From: Adenophora triphylla var. japonica
Lineage: Eukaryota; Streptophyta; Magnoliopsida; Asterales; Campanulaceae
Assembly: GCA_022495995.1 (NCBI GenBank)
Contig: JAFEMH010003610.1
Location: 62,001 to 126,000 of the forward strand
DNA: 64,000 bases
Reading direction: 5' to 3'
A program made the position numbers and the translations under genes. Under the pieces are notes generated by a model. That model was not told the origin of the DNA and ran no database searches. It worked only from the letters and a program-made list of their open reading frames with translations. Numbering within the stretch: position 1 is the first letter of the stretch; every line of letters starts with the position of its first letter. Positions 33,828-45,626 of this stretch are shown piece by piece.

Positions 33828-36800
33828 ATTTTGTTGTTATATGTTACCAGGCTGTCTTTCGACGGTATTTGCGTCCTGAAAAGGACTATCTGTCTTTTTC
33901 CCTCATATACAATAACGGCAAACGATCTCTTGATTTGGTCAGTGAATTATTAACTTGCCCTTCATTCCTATATAATCCTTAATTTTTTGTTACTATTTTA
34001 TTTATCGTGCTAGTTAGATTAACTGAGTGCATATCTATTTTCTTCTTTCCTCTATATTTAGATCTGTAAGGACAAAGTTGAGGCTGAGGTGTGGATTGCG
34101 GGATTGAAAGCAATAATCTCCTCTGGGCAAGGTGGCCGTTCAAAAATTGATGGATGGAGTGACGGAGGCCTCTATCTTGATGTAACTTTCCTGCTAAAAA
34201 CTTCTAGTTAATTCATTATTTCAAGTGTTACTCTATTTTATCTGTTAAACACGGAAAGATTTTCGCAAGCTGAGAGCATCTAATTGGTTGTGTAAATTTT
34301 ACCAACATAGCTGTGCTTTAAATAGTACGAACAATAACTATGTATTAACTTTTTTTGTAAAGCTAATATTTGGAAAGTTGGTCAGGTTGTCTGCTGTAAA
34401 GACTAATAATGCCTTCCATGTCATGACCTGTTAACCCTAACCATTTCCCAGATTCTCAATTCAAGTCACATCATGGAGCTCTAAAAGTCAAACATACCAA
34501 TTTATAACATAAAGTATCTTATGTCATTAATTGGTAAGATACATAACAGTCATAACTCATAAGTCCTTGACTATTGAAGGTACTAGGTTCATATACCATG
34601 TGTCTCAGATAGCAATAACAGCCAAAAGGTTTGTAGACGACAAATGAATAAAAGAGAAACTCAAATAAACATTAACAAGAACTCAAGAAGTCAAGGAAAC
34701 TACCAACTATAATTGAGTCGTACGTACTCCCTCTGTCCCATAACAAATGTCGCACTTTCCTTTTTGGTCCACCCCAAATAAATGCCACATTTTTAAATAA
34801 GGAAAAAAACTTGGTGCAATTTTACTACTGTAAAAGTATTGTGCAAATGAGTAAAGCACACTCTATAAAACGTTTCCAAGTCAATGCGACACTTATTATG
34901 GCACGGATGGAGTACTATGGATTGAGTATTATTTTACTATTAACTAATGAAGCCCTTCAATTTTATTAATTAGGGATAATACTCTTGTAACAAATTATCA
35001 GTTATGAAAGATTTTCATCCCAGACTCCTTTGGGGAGCAAGTGTCGACATAATATGAAATATAGAGTGTAGAAGAGATCTATGATTCTCAGGAGAGAAAA
35101 ATAACGCAGGGTGCGTAACAGCATTAGCAATTAGAGAATTGTGGAAGGGGAGCATAAAATAATTCTATCGGCTTGTAAAGGGAAATTGATGAATATTTAC
35201 CCACATGTAGAAAGTTAGTTTTTGCATACAGGCACAGCTGGAAGGCTGGAACCTGTCCCATATCTTCAAAAATACCAAATTGCAATGTAATTGCTAGATT
35301 CTCCGATTCATACATTCCGGTTGATTCAGAACGATGGCTGATTCAGCACTGTCTAACTTTTTTCCATCAGTTCACTTTTTTTTTCTTATTATAATTTTCT
35401 TTCTTGTTTGAGTGGGGGAGGGTTGACTTATACCATGTGCCATATGAGTTTGAGGCGTACTGAAATCTCACTTTTCCAAGTTCTTAAAGTTCTGACTATT
35501 TGATTCTTGGTGAATTATTTCAGGATAACAAAGATTTGACATCAAACAGTGCAAGTGACAGTTCAGTAAGTGCTCCGAGAGATTTTAGCTCCCCAGAGGT
35601 TTCTGTCAGTTCTAATATAAATACTTCGCCCAAAAGTTACCACCCTGAGAATTCTGTTCAGTTTGAGAGATCGCATGTACCTGTGGACCAAGCAAATATG
35701 CAAGTAAAAGGATCTGCTTCTGATGCTTTTAGGGTTAGTGTTTCTAGTGCCCCAAGCACTTCTAGTCATGGTTCAGCCCCAGATGACTGTGATGCTTTAG
35801 GAGACGTATATATCTGGGGTGAGGTGATATGTGACAATCTTATCAAGGTGGGTCCTGACAGAAATGCTAGTTCTTTGAGCACCAGAGCAGATGTGCTGCT
35901 TCCTAGGCCATTGGAATCCAATGTAGTGTTGGATGTGAATCATATAGCATGTGGAGTCAGGCATGCTGCTCTGGTCACTAGGCAAGGTGAAATATTTACA
36001 TGGGGTGAGGAATCTGGCGGAAGGCTTGGCCATGGTGTTGGGAAAGATGTCACTCAACCTCGGCTAGTTGAATCTCTTGCTATTTGCAATGTTGATTTTG
36101 TTGCATGTGGAGAGTTCCATTCTTGTGCTGTTACAGTGTCTGGGGAGCTTTATACATGGGGAGATGGCACACATAATGCGGGGCTTCTTGGGCATGGTAC
36201 TGAAATTAGTCACTGGATGCCTAAGAGAATATCTGGTCCTCTTGAGGGGCTTCAAGTTGCTTCGGTAACTTGCGGTCCCTGGCATACTGCTTTGATAACA
36301 TCAACAGGGCAGCTCTTTACATTCGGTGATGGAACATTTGGTGTTTTGGGCCACGGAGACAGGGAAAATGTTTCTTACCCAAGGGAGGTGGAATCTCTAT
36401 CTGGGTTGAGGACAATTGCTGTTGCCTGTGGAGTCTGGCACACTGCTGCTGTTGTGGAGGTTATAGTTACTCAGTCTAGTTCGAGTGTTTCATCTGGTAA
36501 ATTATTTACGTGGGGCGATGGGGACAAAAACCGTCTTGGTCATGGAGACAAGGAACCCCGACTGAATCCTACATGTGTTCCAGCTCTTATTGATCATAAT
36601 TTTCACAAAATTGCTTGTGGGCATAGCTTAACTGTTGGCTTAACCACATCAGGACAAGTTTTTGCGATGGGAAGCACAGTCTACGGTCAGCTTGGAAATC
36701 CTCAATGTGATGGAAAGCTCCCTTGCTCAGTAGAAGATAGGCTTGTTGGGGAGTCTGTTGAGGAAATTGCATGTGGTGCATATCATGTGGCTGTACTAAC

Positions 36801-39800
36801 ATCCAGGAATGAAGTCTATACATGGGGAAAAGGAGCTAATGGGAGGTTGGGCCATGGAGATGTTGAAGATCGAAAAACACCGACTTTAGTTGAAGCATTG
36901 AAGGATAGACATGTTAAATTTATCTCTTGTGGATCAAATTATACAGCAGCGATATGTCTTCACAAATGGGTTTCTGGTGCTGAACAGTCTCAGTGCTCAT
37001 CTTGTAGACAAGCTTTTGGCTTTACTCGGAAGAGGCACAACTGCTATAATTGTGGTCTCGTGCACTGCCATTCATGCAGTTCTAGAAAAGCATTAAGAGC
37101 AGCGTTGGCTCCCAATCCCAGCAAGCCGCACCGTGTATGTGATTCCTGTTTTGCTAAATTAAATAAGCTGGCAGAAGCTGGTATCAACAGCAGAAGAAAC
37201 TCTATTCCACGTCTTTCAGGAGAAAACAGGGATAGGCTTGACAAGGCTGAGCTTAAATTGGCCAAGTCAGGGATACCTTCTAATCAAGATTTGATTAAGT
37301 TGTTAGATAATAAAGCAGCAAAACAAGGGAGGAAAGCTGATACGTTCTCACTAGGTCGCTCATCTCAAACACCTTTTCTACAGCTGAAAGATGTTGTGCT
37401 GTCTACTGCTGGTGATCTGCGCCGTGTAGTTCCCAGGCCAATTGTGACACAATCGGGTGTTAATTCGAGGTCCGTGTCCCCTTTCTCGAGGAAACCCAGT
37501 CCTCCACGTTCAGCAACACCTGTTCCTACAACATCAGGACTTTCATTTTCAAAAAGTGTTGCTGATAGTCTGAAGAAAACAAATGAGCTTTTGAATCAAG
37601 AAGTTCTCAAGTTAAAAGGACAGGTAGTACTCAAACTATGGATTTTGTTTTCTTTCTCTTTTGACTCAGGTTTAAATTATGAGGATATAACATGGTTATA
37701 TTATTTTCTGCACCTCATGTAGGTTGAAAGCCTAAAACATCAATGTGAACTTAAAGAGTTAGAACTTCAGAAATCAACCAAGAAAACTCAAGAAGCAATG
37801 GCATTGGCTGCAGAGGAATCGGCCAAATCTAAAGCTGCAAAGGAAGTGATTAAGTCACTTACAGCACAGGTTGTTTCTCTTGGACAAATGTTATTATTTT
37901 CCATTTTTTGCCCCACCTCAGTATTTATGCGCCTATAAATATTATGGAGTAATGCTCGCAGTCCTAATGTGGATTTCATTTGAGCATTTACCTGCGGCTT
38001 ATCGAAAATCATTTTATTAAACTCTCCCTTTGAGACACCTTCAACCACCTACCCACTGAACCCCAAAAATGAGACCACTCACTTAATAATTGCCCAGGTA
38101 ATTTTTGAAGAATAGTGAGAACTCTTGTTTATAGATGCCGAACATTACTATGTTTTTCTTCCTTCACCCTTTTCTTAGTTTTGTTTTTATTACATCGTGT
38201 TGATTATTTCAAAAGGTGGATATGGCAGAAAGGCTAGTCATGAATATTGGGTGAAGTGGATAAGTGTGTTTTGTACTTTATGAAATTTACTTATGGCGGT
38301 GAATCTAAAAGGAAAACAGTGTAGGACAACAGACAACCATCGTCGCCAGGTTACTTTGGATGCAAGAAAATACTCCCTCCGTCTCGTAACAATTGTCACA
38401 CTTTCCTTTTTGGTTTTTATTGTTGCATTTCTAAGTAAGGAAATAATCTTTCCTTTATGGTTTGTCCCAAAATAAATTGTAGCCTTGCTAAGTAAGGAAA
38501 TAGCCCTAGTGTAATTTTACCATGGTACAAGCAATGTACAAAAAGTAGAACACATTCCTTAAAAACGTTGACAAGCCAAATGCAACATTTATTATGAGAC
38601 GAAAGGGAGTAAGACTTTAGATGGTTTGAACAATAAAAATATAAATCAACAAGTGCACAAATGTTAAAGATAGATACACCAATAACAACATGATGCTAGA
38701 GGCTAATGTATTGACAATTAGAGAACAGAACAGGACTCCAACGCACTTACTCGAAGATTCAAAATGGCGACATGGTATGTTGAGGGATACATTATGCTCC
38801 CGTCACAAAACATAGCCCCTCATTCCTTTTTGGTTTGTCCTGAAGAAGTAGTCCCATTGCTAAAAAGGATAATAATTTAGTGCAATATCAAGAAGGTTCA
38901 AGCAATTATATATCATCCTTACAAAGGTTTGACTTGGCAATTGGAACATTTTTTTTTTGAGTAGGGCCATTTTTTTTTTTTAATTTAGTACATTTAATAC
39001 TTGTGTGATTATATGTATTTTTCATAAATGCTACAAGTAATGAGAACATTTATCAAGCTCATTTAGCACCAACAAGCAACATTTTATTAAATTATATAAA
39101 CAATTTATCAATGTAAGTTTAGGATATGTTTCTTTTTGTAGCAGACCTCATTGCCTAGTATCCTTTTGCTTTTATAATCAACCTAATGTCTTGTGCAATA
39201 TTCTGTGATCTTGTAATATCAGTCCAATTTTTTGGTCATACCGATATGTAATAATTATCATGTAAAGAATGGGCTGCCTGTTTCTAGACCAGAGGTAGTG
39301 GAGACTAAAACTAACATGAACGAATATAATTATGAAGTATGAGTATGGTTTAACTGACTTGTTCTTTCATAGGAAAATGTTTTCTGTATGCATTGCCTTG
39401 TTACCATAACCGTGTCTGGATGCTTTAACTAATAATACTTCATTCCCATAACAGCTCAAAGATATTGCTGAGAGATTACCGCCCGGGTCCTACGATACTG
39501 ATAGCATCAAGTTGGCATATCTCCCTAATGGTTTGGAGTCCAATGGTGTTCACTATCCTGATGCTAATGGAGAGCACCAGCCGCGCTCTAATCCAATCAA
39601 TAGTACAAATGCTGTCTTGGCAAATGGAGCATCGAGTCCCAGTAAATTGAACCGGGACCCAATTGAAGCTAATGCAAATAATTCTTACAATCAAAGACAA
39701 GGGTCTTTTACCTCAAATGGGAGTGAGGATTATTATCCAGATGGCAGACTTTCTAATGGTAGTGGACATGTTCAAGTCGGAAGAATTGCTGTACCGGAGG

Positions 39801-40793
39801 CTGTTGAAAGCAGCAGGGATTCTGTGCCTTCCCAAGAGGGGGAGAATGGCTTGAAACCCAGGAATCCGGTGTTCCCTGGGAATAACATTAATCAAGTTGA
39901 GGCAGAGTGGATTGAACAGTACGAGCCTGGCGTGTACATAACTCTTATGGCTCTCCATGATGGTACAAGGGATCTCAAACGAGTGCGCTTCAGGTATTTT
40001 CGGTCAATTAGATAATAATAATACTCCTTGCTTCCCCCAAAAAAAAAAAAATAAATAAATAACAAGAAAAATTTAAAAATATGCGGGTCCATCCTTTTTC
40101 ATGACCCTCAACAAAAATGGACCCTCATTTTGGACCAAGGGATTATATGGATAACATGTTTGCCATAATTATGTCGAGAAAACATCTTTTGAAATTTGAT
40201 GAAAATTTTACTCCCTCCGTCCCGCCCCAAATGTATCAACTTTCCATTTTGGGCGTCTCATTTAAAATGTCTCAATTCAAAAAAGGAAACTTTTTATTAC
40301 TTTTTTATTTGTGGGACTCACTTGTCATACTCACAATAAATATCCACTAACTATTCCCTACCCCACTTTCTCTTTCCTACATCACTTTTCATACTCACAA
40401 CATTTAAACTTTTTCTCTTTTCTACATCACTTTCCTTAATTCCCGCGCCGAACCCATTTTGAGACATTTGGGGTGGGACGGAGGGAGTAATTAGCAAGAT
40501 TTGACATTCTTTGATATCATAGGACTCTGTCTTTATTGAGAAAATTCATTATTCACTTCTGATCAGTATCAAATTTAATAACAATCTAATGAACAATTGT
40601 TCTTCCATTATTGCAATGTGATATTGTCTGCAGCCGGAGGCGATTTGGAGAGCACCAGGCTGAGACATGGTGGTCAGAAAACCGGGAAAAGGTTTATGAG
40701 AGATACAACGTGCGTGGGTCCGACAAGTCATCAGTTTCAGGCCAAACTGTCCGCAGGTCAGGAGAAGCTCTCTCACCCTCTAGCCAGTATTAG
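30184..40793 (+). CDS. PRAF-type protein: PH, RCC1 repeats, FYVE and BRX domains (9 exons)
   Basis: Exons: 30184-30231, 31204-31290, 33527-33616, 33851-33937, 34062-34181, 35524-37623, 37723-37869, 39455-39993, 40634-40793. All introns are GT-AG and the joined frame is open for 1125 residues. The ATG at 30184 gives the family start [16 protein letters not shown]. Domains: PH about 17-130 ([39 protein letters not shown]); a Ser-rich linker; RCC1 propeller about 235-620 with repeated ACG-x-x-H and WG-x-G motifs; FYVE finger about 626-695 with four Cys pairs and [10 protein letters not shown] in place of the classical RRHHCR; coiled coil about 823-893; BRX from about 1042 ([28 protein letters not shown]). 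Known relatives bind phosphoinositides through PH/FYVE and act in polarity and endomembrane or GTPase regulation. Frame and introns are intact despite many intronic transposons. Confidence 0.95.
30710..31122. repeat. 206-bp tandem duplication in PRAF intron 1
   Basis: 30710-30916 and 30918-31122 align along their length (GGCACAAACTATATAATGTT start, GGATAGCTTTACTGTTA end) with scattered substitutions and small indels. No TE signature; a simple local duplication that has since diverged. Confidence 0.85.
31414..31530 (+). mobile_element. Short tRNA-derived SINE-like sequence in PRAF intron 2
   Basis: Contains an A-box-like CAACCGAGTAGTTGG and a B-box-like AAAGTTCGAGTAA about 40 bp apart, then an A-rich end (GTAAAAAGAAAAAGG). 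No clear target duplication was seen. It is a different family from the SINE at 13092. Confidence 0.55.
31574..31860. mobile_element. Stowaway-type MITE (287 bp) in PRAF intron 2
   Basis: Ends CTCCCTCCGTCCCGGCGAAA and TTTCGCTGGGACGGAGGGAG, TA at 31572-31573 and 31861-31862. Very well preserved arms. Confidence 0.92.
32324..32531. mobile_element. Short Stowaway-like MITE (208 bp) in PRAF intron 2
   Basis: Ends CTCTTTATGTCCCAAAATAT and AGTATTTTGGGATGGGGGGAG, TA on both sides. A third subfamily, with TTGTTTTA / TAAAACAACAAG inner arms; related to 43635-43907. Confidence 0.75.
32547..33122 (+). pseudogene. LINE reverse transcriptase C-terminal fragment in PRAF intron 2
   Basis: A 190-codon frame reads [20 protein letters not shown], then [53 protein letters not shown] and [14 protein letters not shown]. 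This is the conserved C-terminal end of plant LINE (non-LTR) ORF2 after the RT catalytic core. The endonuclease and the YxDD core are missing, as expected for a 5'-truncated copy. A short tandem duplication (GGAGTGGATGAAAGTAT) occurs just before the stop. Same strand as the host gene and wholly intronic. Confidence 0.85.
34727..34912. mobile_element. Stowaway-type MITE (186 bp) in PRAF intron 5
   Basis: Ends CTCCCTCTGTCCCATAACAA and ATTATGGCACGGATGGAG, TA on both sides. The inner AATGTCGCACTTTCC pairs with GCGACACTT. Confidence 0.85.
38373..38609. mobile_element. Stowaway-type MITE (237 bp) in PRAF intron 7
   Basis: Ends CTCCCTCCGTCTCGTAACAA and TTATTATGAGACGAAAGGGAG, TA on both sides. Same subfamily as 34727-34912. 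Confidence 0.85.
38798..38960. mobile_element. Degraded Stowaway relative in PRAF intron 7
   Basis: CTCCCGTCACAAAACATAGC then CATTCCTTTTTGGTTTGTCC resembles the 38373 copy. The right terminus is lost in a T-run near 38950. Confidence 0.5.
40211..40487. mobile_element. Stowaway-type MITE (277 bp) in PRAF intron 8
   Basis: Ends CTCCCTCCGTCCCGCCCCAA and TTGGGGTGGGACGGAGGGAG, TA on both sides; 640-bp intron. Near-perfect arms suggest a young insertion. Shares GTGGGACTCACTTGTCATAC with the 11756 copy. Confidence 0.92.
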
Positions 40794-41090
40794 CCTCAAT
40801 CGTATTGCTTCTCTCTGCATCGGTTCAATTACAGTTGGGGGGCTGAAACACCATTCAACTACCTCCCGTGAACCCGTCGGAAAAAGAAAATGCCCTCTAA
40901 AAAATTTTTAATTTTTACATTGTTATAATTTATTTAGCTGTTCAATTTAGTTAATTTTACCCCTGTTATATTAGTGTATATAAACTTATTCTATTACTCC
41001 ATTATAAATCCGGGTGAAGGAAGTTTTTTGGTAGAATGTACTTGGTTCATTTTGTTATTCCAACTCATGTTTGACAGTGTATTTTGAATA
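40794..41090 (+). other. Probable 3' untranslated region of the PRAF gene and downstream spacer
   Basis: Follows the TAG stop. AT-rich, without a distinct AATAAA; TATAATTTATTT-like sequence near 40924 could serve in polyadenylation. No other features. Confidence 0.4.
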
Positions 41091-41600
41091 GGGATGGCAA
41101 TTTTACCGAACCCGATCAATTCCGAAGGGTGATCTGATTCGAAATTTGCGGATTTGGTAGGGTTTTTCATGATCCGATCGAATTTCGGATCGGATTCAGT
41201 TTAGGTATGATCCGATCCGAGATCCGATCCGATTTTCTTCAATTTATCATCCGATCCGATATCCAATCTGATCCGCTTTCATTAACCTTACTGTTTTTCA
41301 TTTTTATCCCTCATGTTCTTTAAATTTGCATTTATGTCTTTCTTATATAAGAAAAAATCTATGGTTTACCCCACCCCCCCTCTCTCTCTCTTGCACAGCA
41401 GCCGTCTCTCTCTCTCTTGGCATACGATCTCGGATCGGATCGGATATCAGATATGGTTTTCTAGTATTCTATTAAATTGATTAAATAAAAAAAAAGTTAC
41501 AGCTTCGGATTGGATCGGGGCTCGGATCAAGTAAGTTTGAATCGAATCGGATTCGGATATGACTTTCTAGTATTCCGATAATTTTGAAGCTTGTCTCTTG
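41091..41600. repeat. Foldback-type repeat built on GATCCGATCCGAT
   Basis: Starts near AGGGATGGCAATTTTACCG and contains more than ten CGGATCGGAT / ATCCGATCCG words in both orientations, with a CT-rich centre (41380-41420). Resembles the elements at 28788 and 51142 in design. Right end and target duplication not fixed. Confidence 0.5.
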
Positions 41601-41869
41601 CCGTAACACATACCACCCATTTGTGTACAACAGGTTAAATCTTTTAATAATCTTATTCTTATATGAGTTATTTCCTTGGCCCAAAAATAATCAAATTTGC
41701 TCTTTTATTTATTTAAAGCAAATTTAAAAAAACTTGGGTCAATTATTTTGGGAAGTAGGTAATACATTTTATTAACTTGAGATAACTATCTCAATAGTAT
41801 TTTTAAAATATTTGAATACTGATAGATGTAATTTTACCCATGCAAATGATACATATACATCTAGACCTA

Positions 41870-43035
41870 TTTTGTGCTCGAACTTGGGGGATTAATGTAT
41901 TTTTTTTGTGCTTTATAAGTACAGGGGTTGAAGTGAAATTAGGCAGAAAATTGAGGATTTAAACTGGTTTTGAAAGTTTAGGGACCAAAGTGCAATACAT
42001 TGAAAAAGGAAGGACTGCATTGAAAATAGGCTGGAGCGACCGCCCAAAATTGGGAGCGGCCGCGCTAATGCGGCAGAAAATCAGCGAGCGCGCCCTATGT
42101 GGTCGAGCGACCGCGCTATGGCCTGGCCTTGGATTAGTGACGGAATCTGTGACTATTTTATGACGGATTTGCTGAAAATCCGAATTTGACTTGAAATTGT
42201 ACAATTTTGGCTGTAAATTAGAAACTATTCGCTCCTCCTACTATATAAATAAAGGACCCATAGACTAAGTTTTTATCTCTTCTTCTCCCTTATCATATAT
42301 TACAATTTAAATTAAATTTTTACAAGTTGAAAGATAAGATTCAAGGTTTTTATTATTTGATTTTAGTGGCATTCGAGGTTAATTTATTTGATTTGTGGAT
42401 TGAGTAAATAACAATTGAATCTTTATACTATTGATTTAATTCTTCCTATTTCTATTGCATTCTTGTTCTTCTCAACATTCTTAATTATCATTCTTAGTCT
42501 TCAATTGTATGTTAAGATACTTTTGACATTTGAATCTATTTGAGTATAAATCGTTTCATTTACATGAATGATTAATACAATTGACCATTGTTGAGAAGAG
42601 TAGATTTAATTGACAAATTTACGAAAATCAATGAATCTAGATTTTTATTTTCTTAATTGAATCTCTTGAATGCTTGTATTGGCTTCACGAAATATATAAG
42701 CAACATAGAGATATTAGGTTTTAATGTTATAATCGACTTCACGGAAGATATTAACATCTTAACTCTATATTTTTGTGAACGAAACCTTAAATGCGATTGA
42801 ATTCCTTTGACATGATTTAAATAGTATAAAGTGATAATTGTTATTATTCCTAATTCACGAATTCCCTTCTCTCTTGATTTCTTTGCTTTTTAGGTTAATC
42901 ATTCAAACAACTCAAAAATTTCTTGGTTACTTGTTACACTAATAAAATACACTTGTTTCATCATAGTTTACGTGGATTCGACTCTTACTTTGTGCATATA
43001 TTACAGTAATAAACTAGTATAATTGCTAAATAATT
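41870..43035 (+). mobile_element. LTR-like sequence, probably a solo LTR or remnant
   Basis: A TATA box (CTACTATATAAATAAAGG, about 42238) is followed by a leader of several hundred bases, and the 3' part reads GTGGATTCGACTCTTACTTT, common near the ends of plant LTRs. Upstream of the TATA box, 42032-42122 holds GAGCGACCGCGCT-type motifs like those in the copia LTRs. No coding sequence, and exact ends are not clear. Confidence 0.5.
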
Positions 43036-43336
43036 ATAATAAGAGGGAGATTTTTTCCGTCAAAATCAAAATACAGTAGCAAATTATGGAGTTTGACTAG
43101 GAAAAGGGGAGGAAGTGAGGAAGCAAATGGAGAGGGCCAAACAGGCTGGGAACCTACTCTACTATACCATTAATTATGAATGTCAAAATCGTAATGCACT
43201 AATTTATTGTAGTTTGATTTTTTAATCAAAGAAGATTTTTTTGGGCTTACTGTTTGGTCAATAGTCAATATTTGCAAATATTTAGTTTTTGAACAATATC
43301 TTGTCCATAATATTTTCTTGTCCTTAGCTATGAGTA

Positions 43337-43340
<4 letters not shown>

Positions 43341-43376
<36 letters not shown>
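43341..43376. repeat. (TC)n(AC)n compound microsatellite
   Basis: About 18 bp of TC followed by about 18 bp of CA. Confidence 0.9.
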
Positions 43377-43440
43377 GATATTTAGGTGTTCAGAAATCTT
43401 GACCGATCCATAATTTTTGCTTATTTTTGTCAAGTTTCAG

Positions 43441-43525
43441 ATGATAAAATAAAATAAAATAAAATAAAATAAAATAAAATAAAATAAAATAAAATAAAAT
43501 AAAATAAAATAAAATAAAATAAAAT
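43441..43525. repeat. (AAAAT)n pentanucleotide microsatellite
   Basis: About seventeen uninterrupted copies of AAAAT. The lack of interruptions suggests it is still slippage-prone. Confidence 0.95.
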
Positions 43526-43634
43526 CATATCTTCGCAATTTCAAATTAACATTTTCAATTTTTTTTATCATGATTAGTAGTAATTTTAAATCAATTTATT
43601 TATTCTAATTGGATTTTAAAAATTATTACTGATA

Positions 43635-43907
43635 CTCTCCCCATCCCAACATTCTTGTTTTCGGACTTGTACATACATATTAAGAAATTTAATTAATACA
43701 TTTAAAATAGATTAATTAAATTACAATTATCTTTAAAATAAATTAATTATCTAGGTAATTAATGCTTTCATAATGACAATCTAATAATCATAAATAAGAG
43801 TATAGCGGATAATCAAATGCTAAAAAATCCTAAGTCACAGCAAAACAATTAGTATTTTGGGACAAATTTGAACCGCTTAAACAACAAGTGTTTTAGGACG
43901 GAAATAG
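43635..43907. mobile_element. Stowaway-like MITE, diverged (about 273 bp)
   Basis: Ends CTCTCCCCATCCCAACATTC and GTGTTTTAGGACGGAAATAG, TA on both sides. Inner TTGTTTTCGG / AACAACAAG arms relate it to the copy at 32324. Confidence 0.6.
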
Positions 43908-43909
43908 TA

Positions 43910-45210
43910 GTATTTATAATGATGTATCAATGTACTGCTAATATATTTTCATTAGTATAATAAATTTATCTAAGACTCTTGTACAAAGTTATTCAAAATG
44001 AAAAAATAAAATGAAAATATTATTCCAAATAAAAAGAAGTAATATAAATAAATAATTTAATAAAATAAAGTGTAATAACAAATGTGAAAATAAACTACAT
44101 GTCTCACGCTTTATAGAATAGTACAAGATTTGATTCATTTCTTTGTTTTTTTCCCCTTGGGACATTGTAAATAAATAAATAAATAAACATGTACCTCTTT
44201 ATTTAAATGAATGTCTAAATTTCATTTTAAGGAATAAAAATATGTGTTTTTATACATTTCAATGACGAAAATGCATAAATATTCTTGTAATCCTCTTTTT
44301 AAACATTTAGTTTTACAATAATAAAATAATAGCGATTTTTTTTTATAAAAAATCATTTAGGAACATTTTTTTTTTCAAAAAAGACATTCAATTGGAGACA
44401 TTTTTTAAAAAACAATTGAATTTAAGGACAAGGGGGGGGGGGGTAGAATTGGATTTTTTTCTCATTTATTTTTTTAAAAAATATCATTTCCCTAAATGAT
44501 AAGCCTTGAAAAGTATTTGCAAAAATGATCAAGTTCAGTAAAACTCGCTACTGACAGTAGCGGGTTCACACTTTTTCTTGCTATACTTGCTATTTCTATT
44601 AGAGGGTTTTGTAAATACATTTCAAAGATTAATATGTAGGGAAACAAACTTTTAAAAATAAATAAAAGGAGAAAAAAGTAATTATAATTTTTTGTTTATG
44701 TTTAATTTAGTCACGACTTTGACCAAGAATTACTTGTTTTAACCTATACGTGTTAAGTGAATCTTCTCTACATGCTTATTCAACTTTGGTTTTTAAATGT
44801 GTTTAGTCCAAGCACGAAAACAAAAACTTATATTAAAACATAAAAATTCACACCATTATCATTTTCTTTTAGGGCAAACTTAATTAAAGTTTCAACTAGA
44901 AACAAAAAAAAAATTAAAAATTAAACATTTGATGCAGGATAATTTGGTCCTAAAATTGACGATCTCGGAATGTCAAGAAATTTGGTATGAACATGCAAAA
45001 CATGCTCTGGATATCGTGTCATTGATTCGACATGATTTTAGTTATCCGAGATCATTTAAGGGGCGAAAATGTCATTTTTCTGTTTTCTGAATTATTAGTT
45101 TTTAGTTTTATGTCTTTATTGTTAGTGGATAGTTTTCTTATGTTAGTAGGCTGTTGTTAGATTGTATATAAAAATGCTAGAGTCATGTACCATGCAGTTT
45201 TTGACTTAAA
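43910..45210. other. AT-rich intergenic sequence with an LTR-like stretch
   Basis: Contains a (AAAT)n run at 44168-44186, a G homopolymer at 44431-44442 and a hairpin CTCGCTACTGACAGTAGCGG at 44556. Positions 44938-45200 look like part of an LTR (TTGTATATAAAAATGC promoter-like box near 45161), without fixed ends. Confidence 0.4.
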
Positions 45211-45626
45211 GGGTGCGCTCCCGAGTTTTAAAAACGAGAGAAAGGAAAGAAAATGGGAGGAAATCTAATATATTTCCCCCCAAAAGTTGCTCCCGCGATT
45301 TTTTAGGAAGGAAGTGGAAGGAAAGGGAAGAAATTTTTAAAAAAAATTCTCTCCTACATAATCCTCCCAAAAGTGGGAGGAATCGGAAGGAAAGAAAATT
45401 TTATAAAACATTTTTTTTGGTTAAACCTATTTTACCCCTAAAGTATAAACCTCTCTGTTCATTTTATTAAGGGTACAAGTGTAATTCAATTTTTTTTCCT
45501 TCTTTTTCCTCCTAAACTCAGGAGCAATTCAAAAAGTTATTTAATTCCCTTCTCTTCTCTTCTTTCCCTTCCCCTTTTCTCCTCTTTCTTTCTCTTCTCT
45601 CCTTTAAAAAACTCAAAAACAGACCC
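45211..45626. mobile_element. MITE with purine/pyrimidine-rich arms (416 bp)
   Basis: The left end GGGTGCGCTCCCGAGTTTTA and the right end (reverse complement GGGTCTGTTTTTGAGTTTTT) form terminal inverted repeats that continue as GAGAGAAAGGAAAG-type purine tracts. The flanks give no certain target duplication (AAA left, ATA right). Confidence 0.55.

Noticed and set aside
37624..37722. PRAF exon 6 reading on to a stop at 37720-37722
   Set aside because: The frame stays open past the donor by chance; splicing at 37623 to 37723 continues the coiled coil and joins the conserved C-terminal part with BRX.
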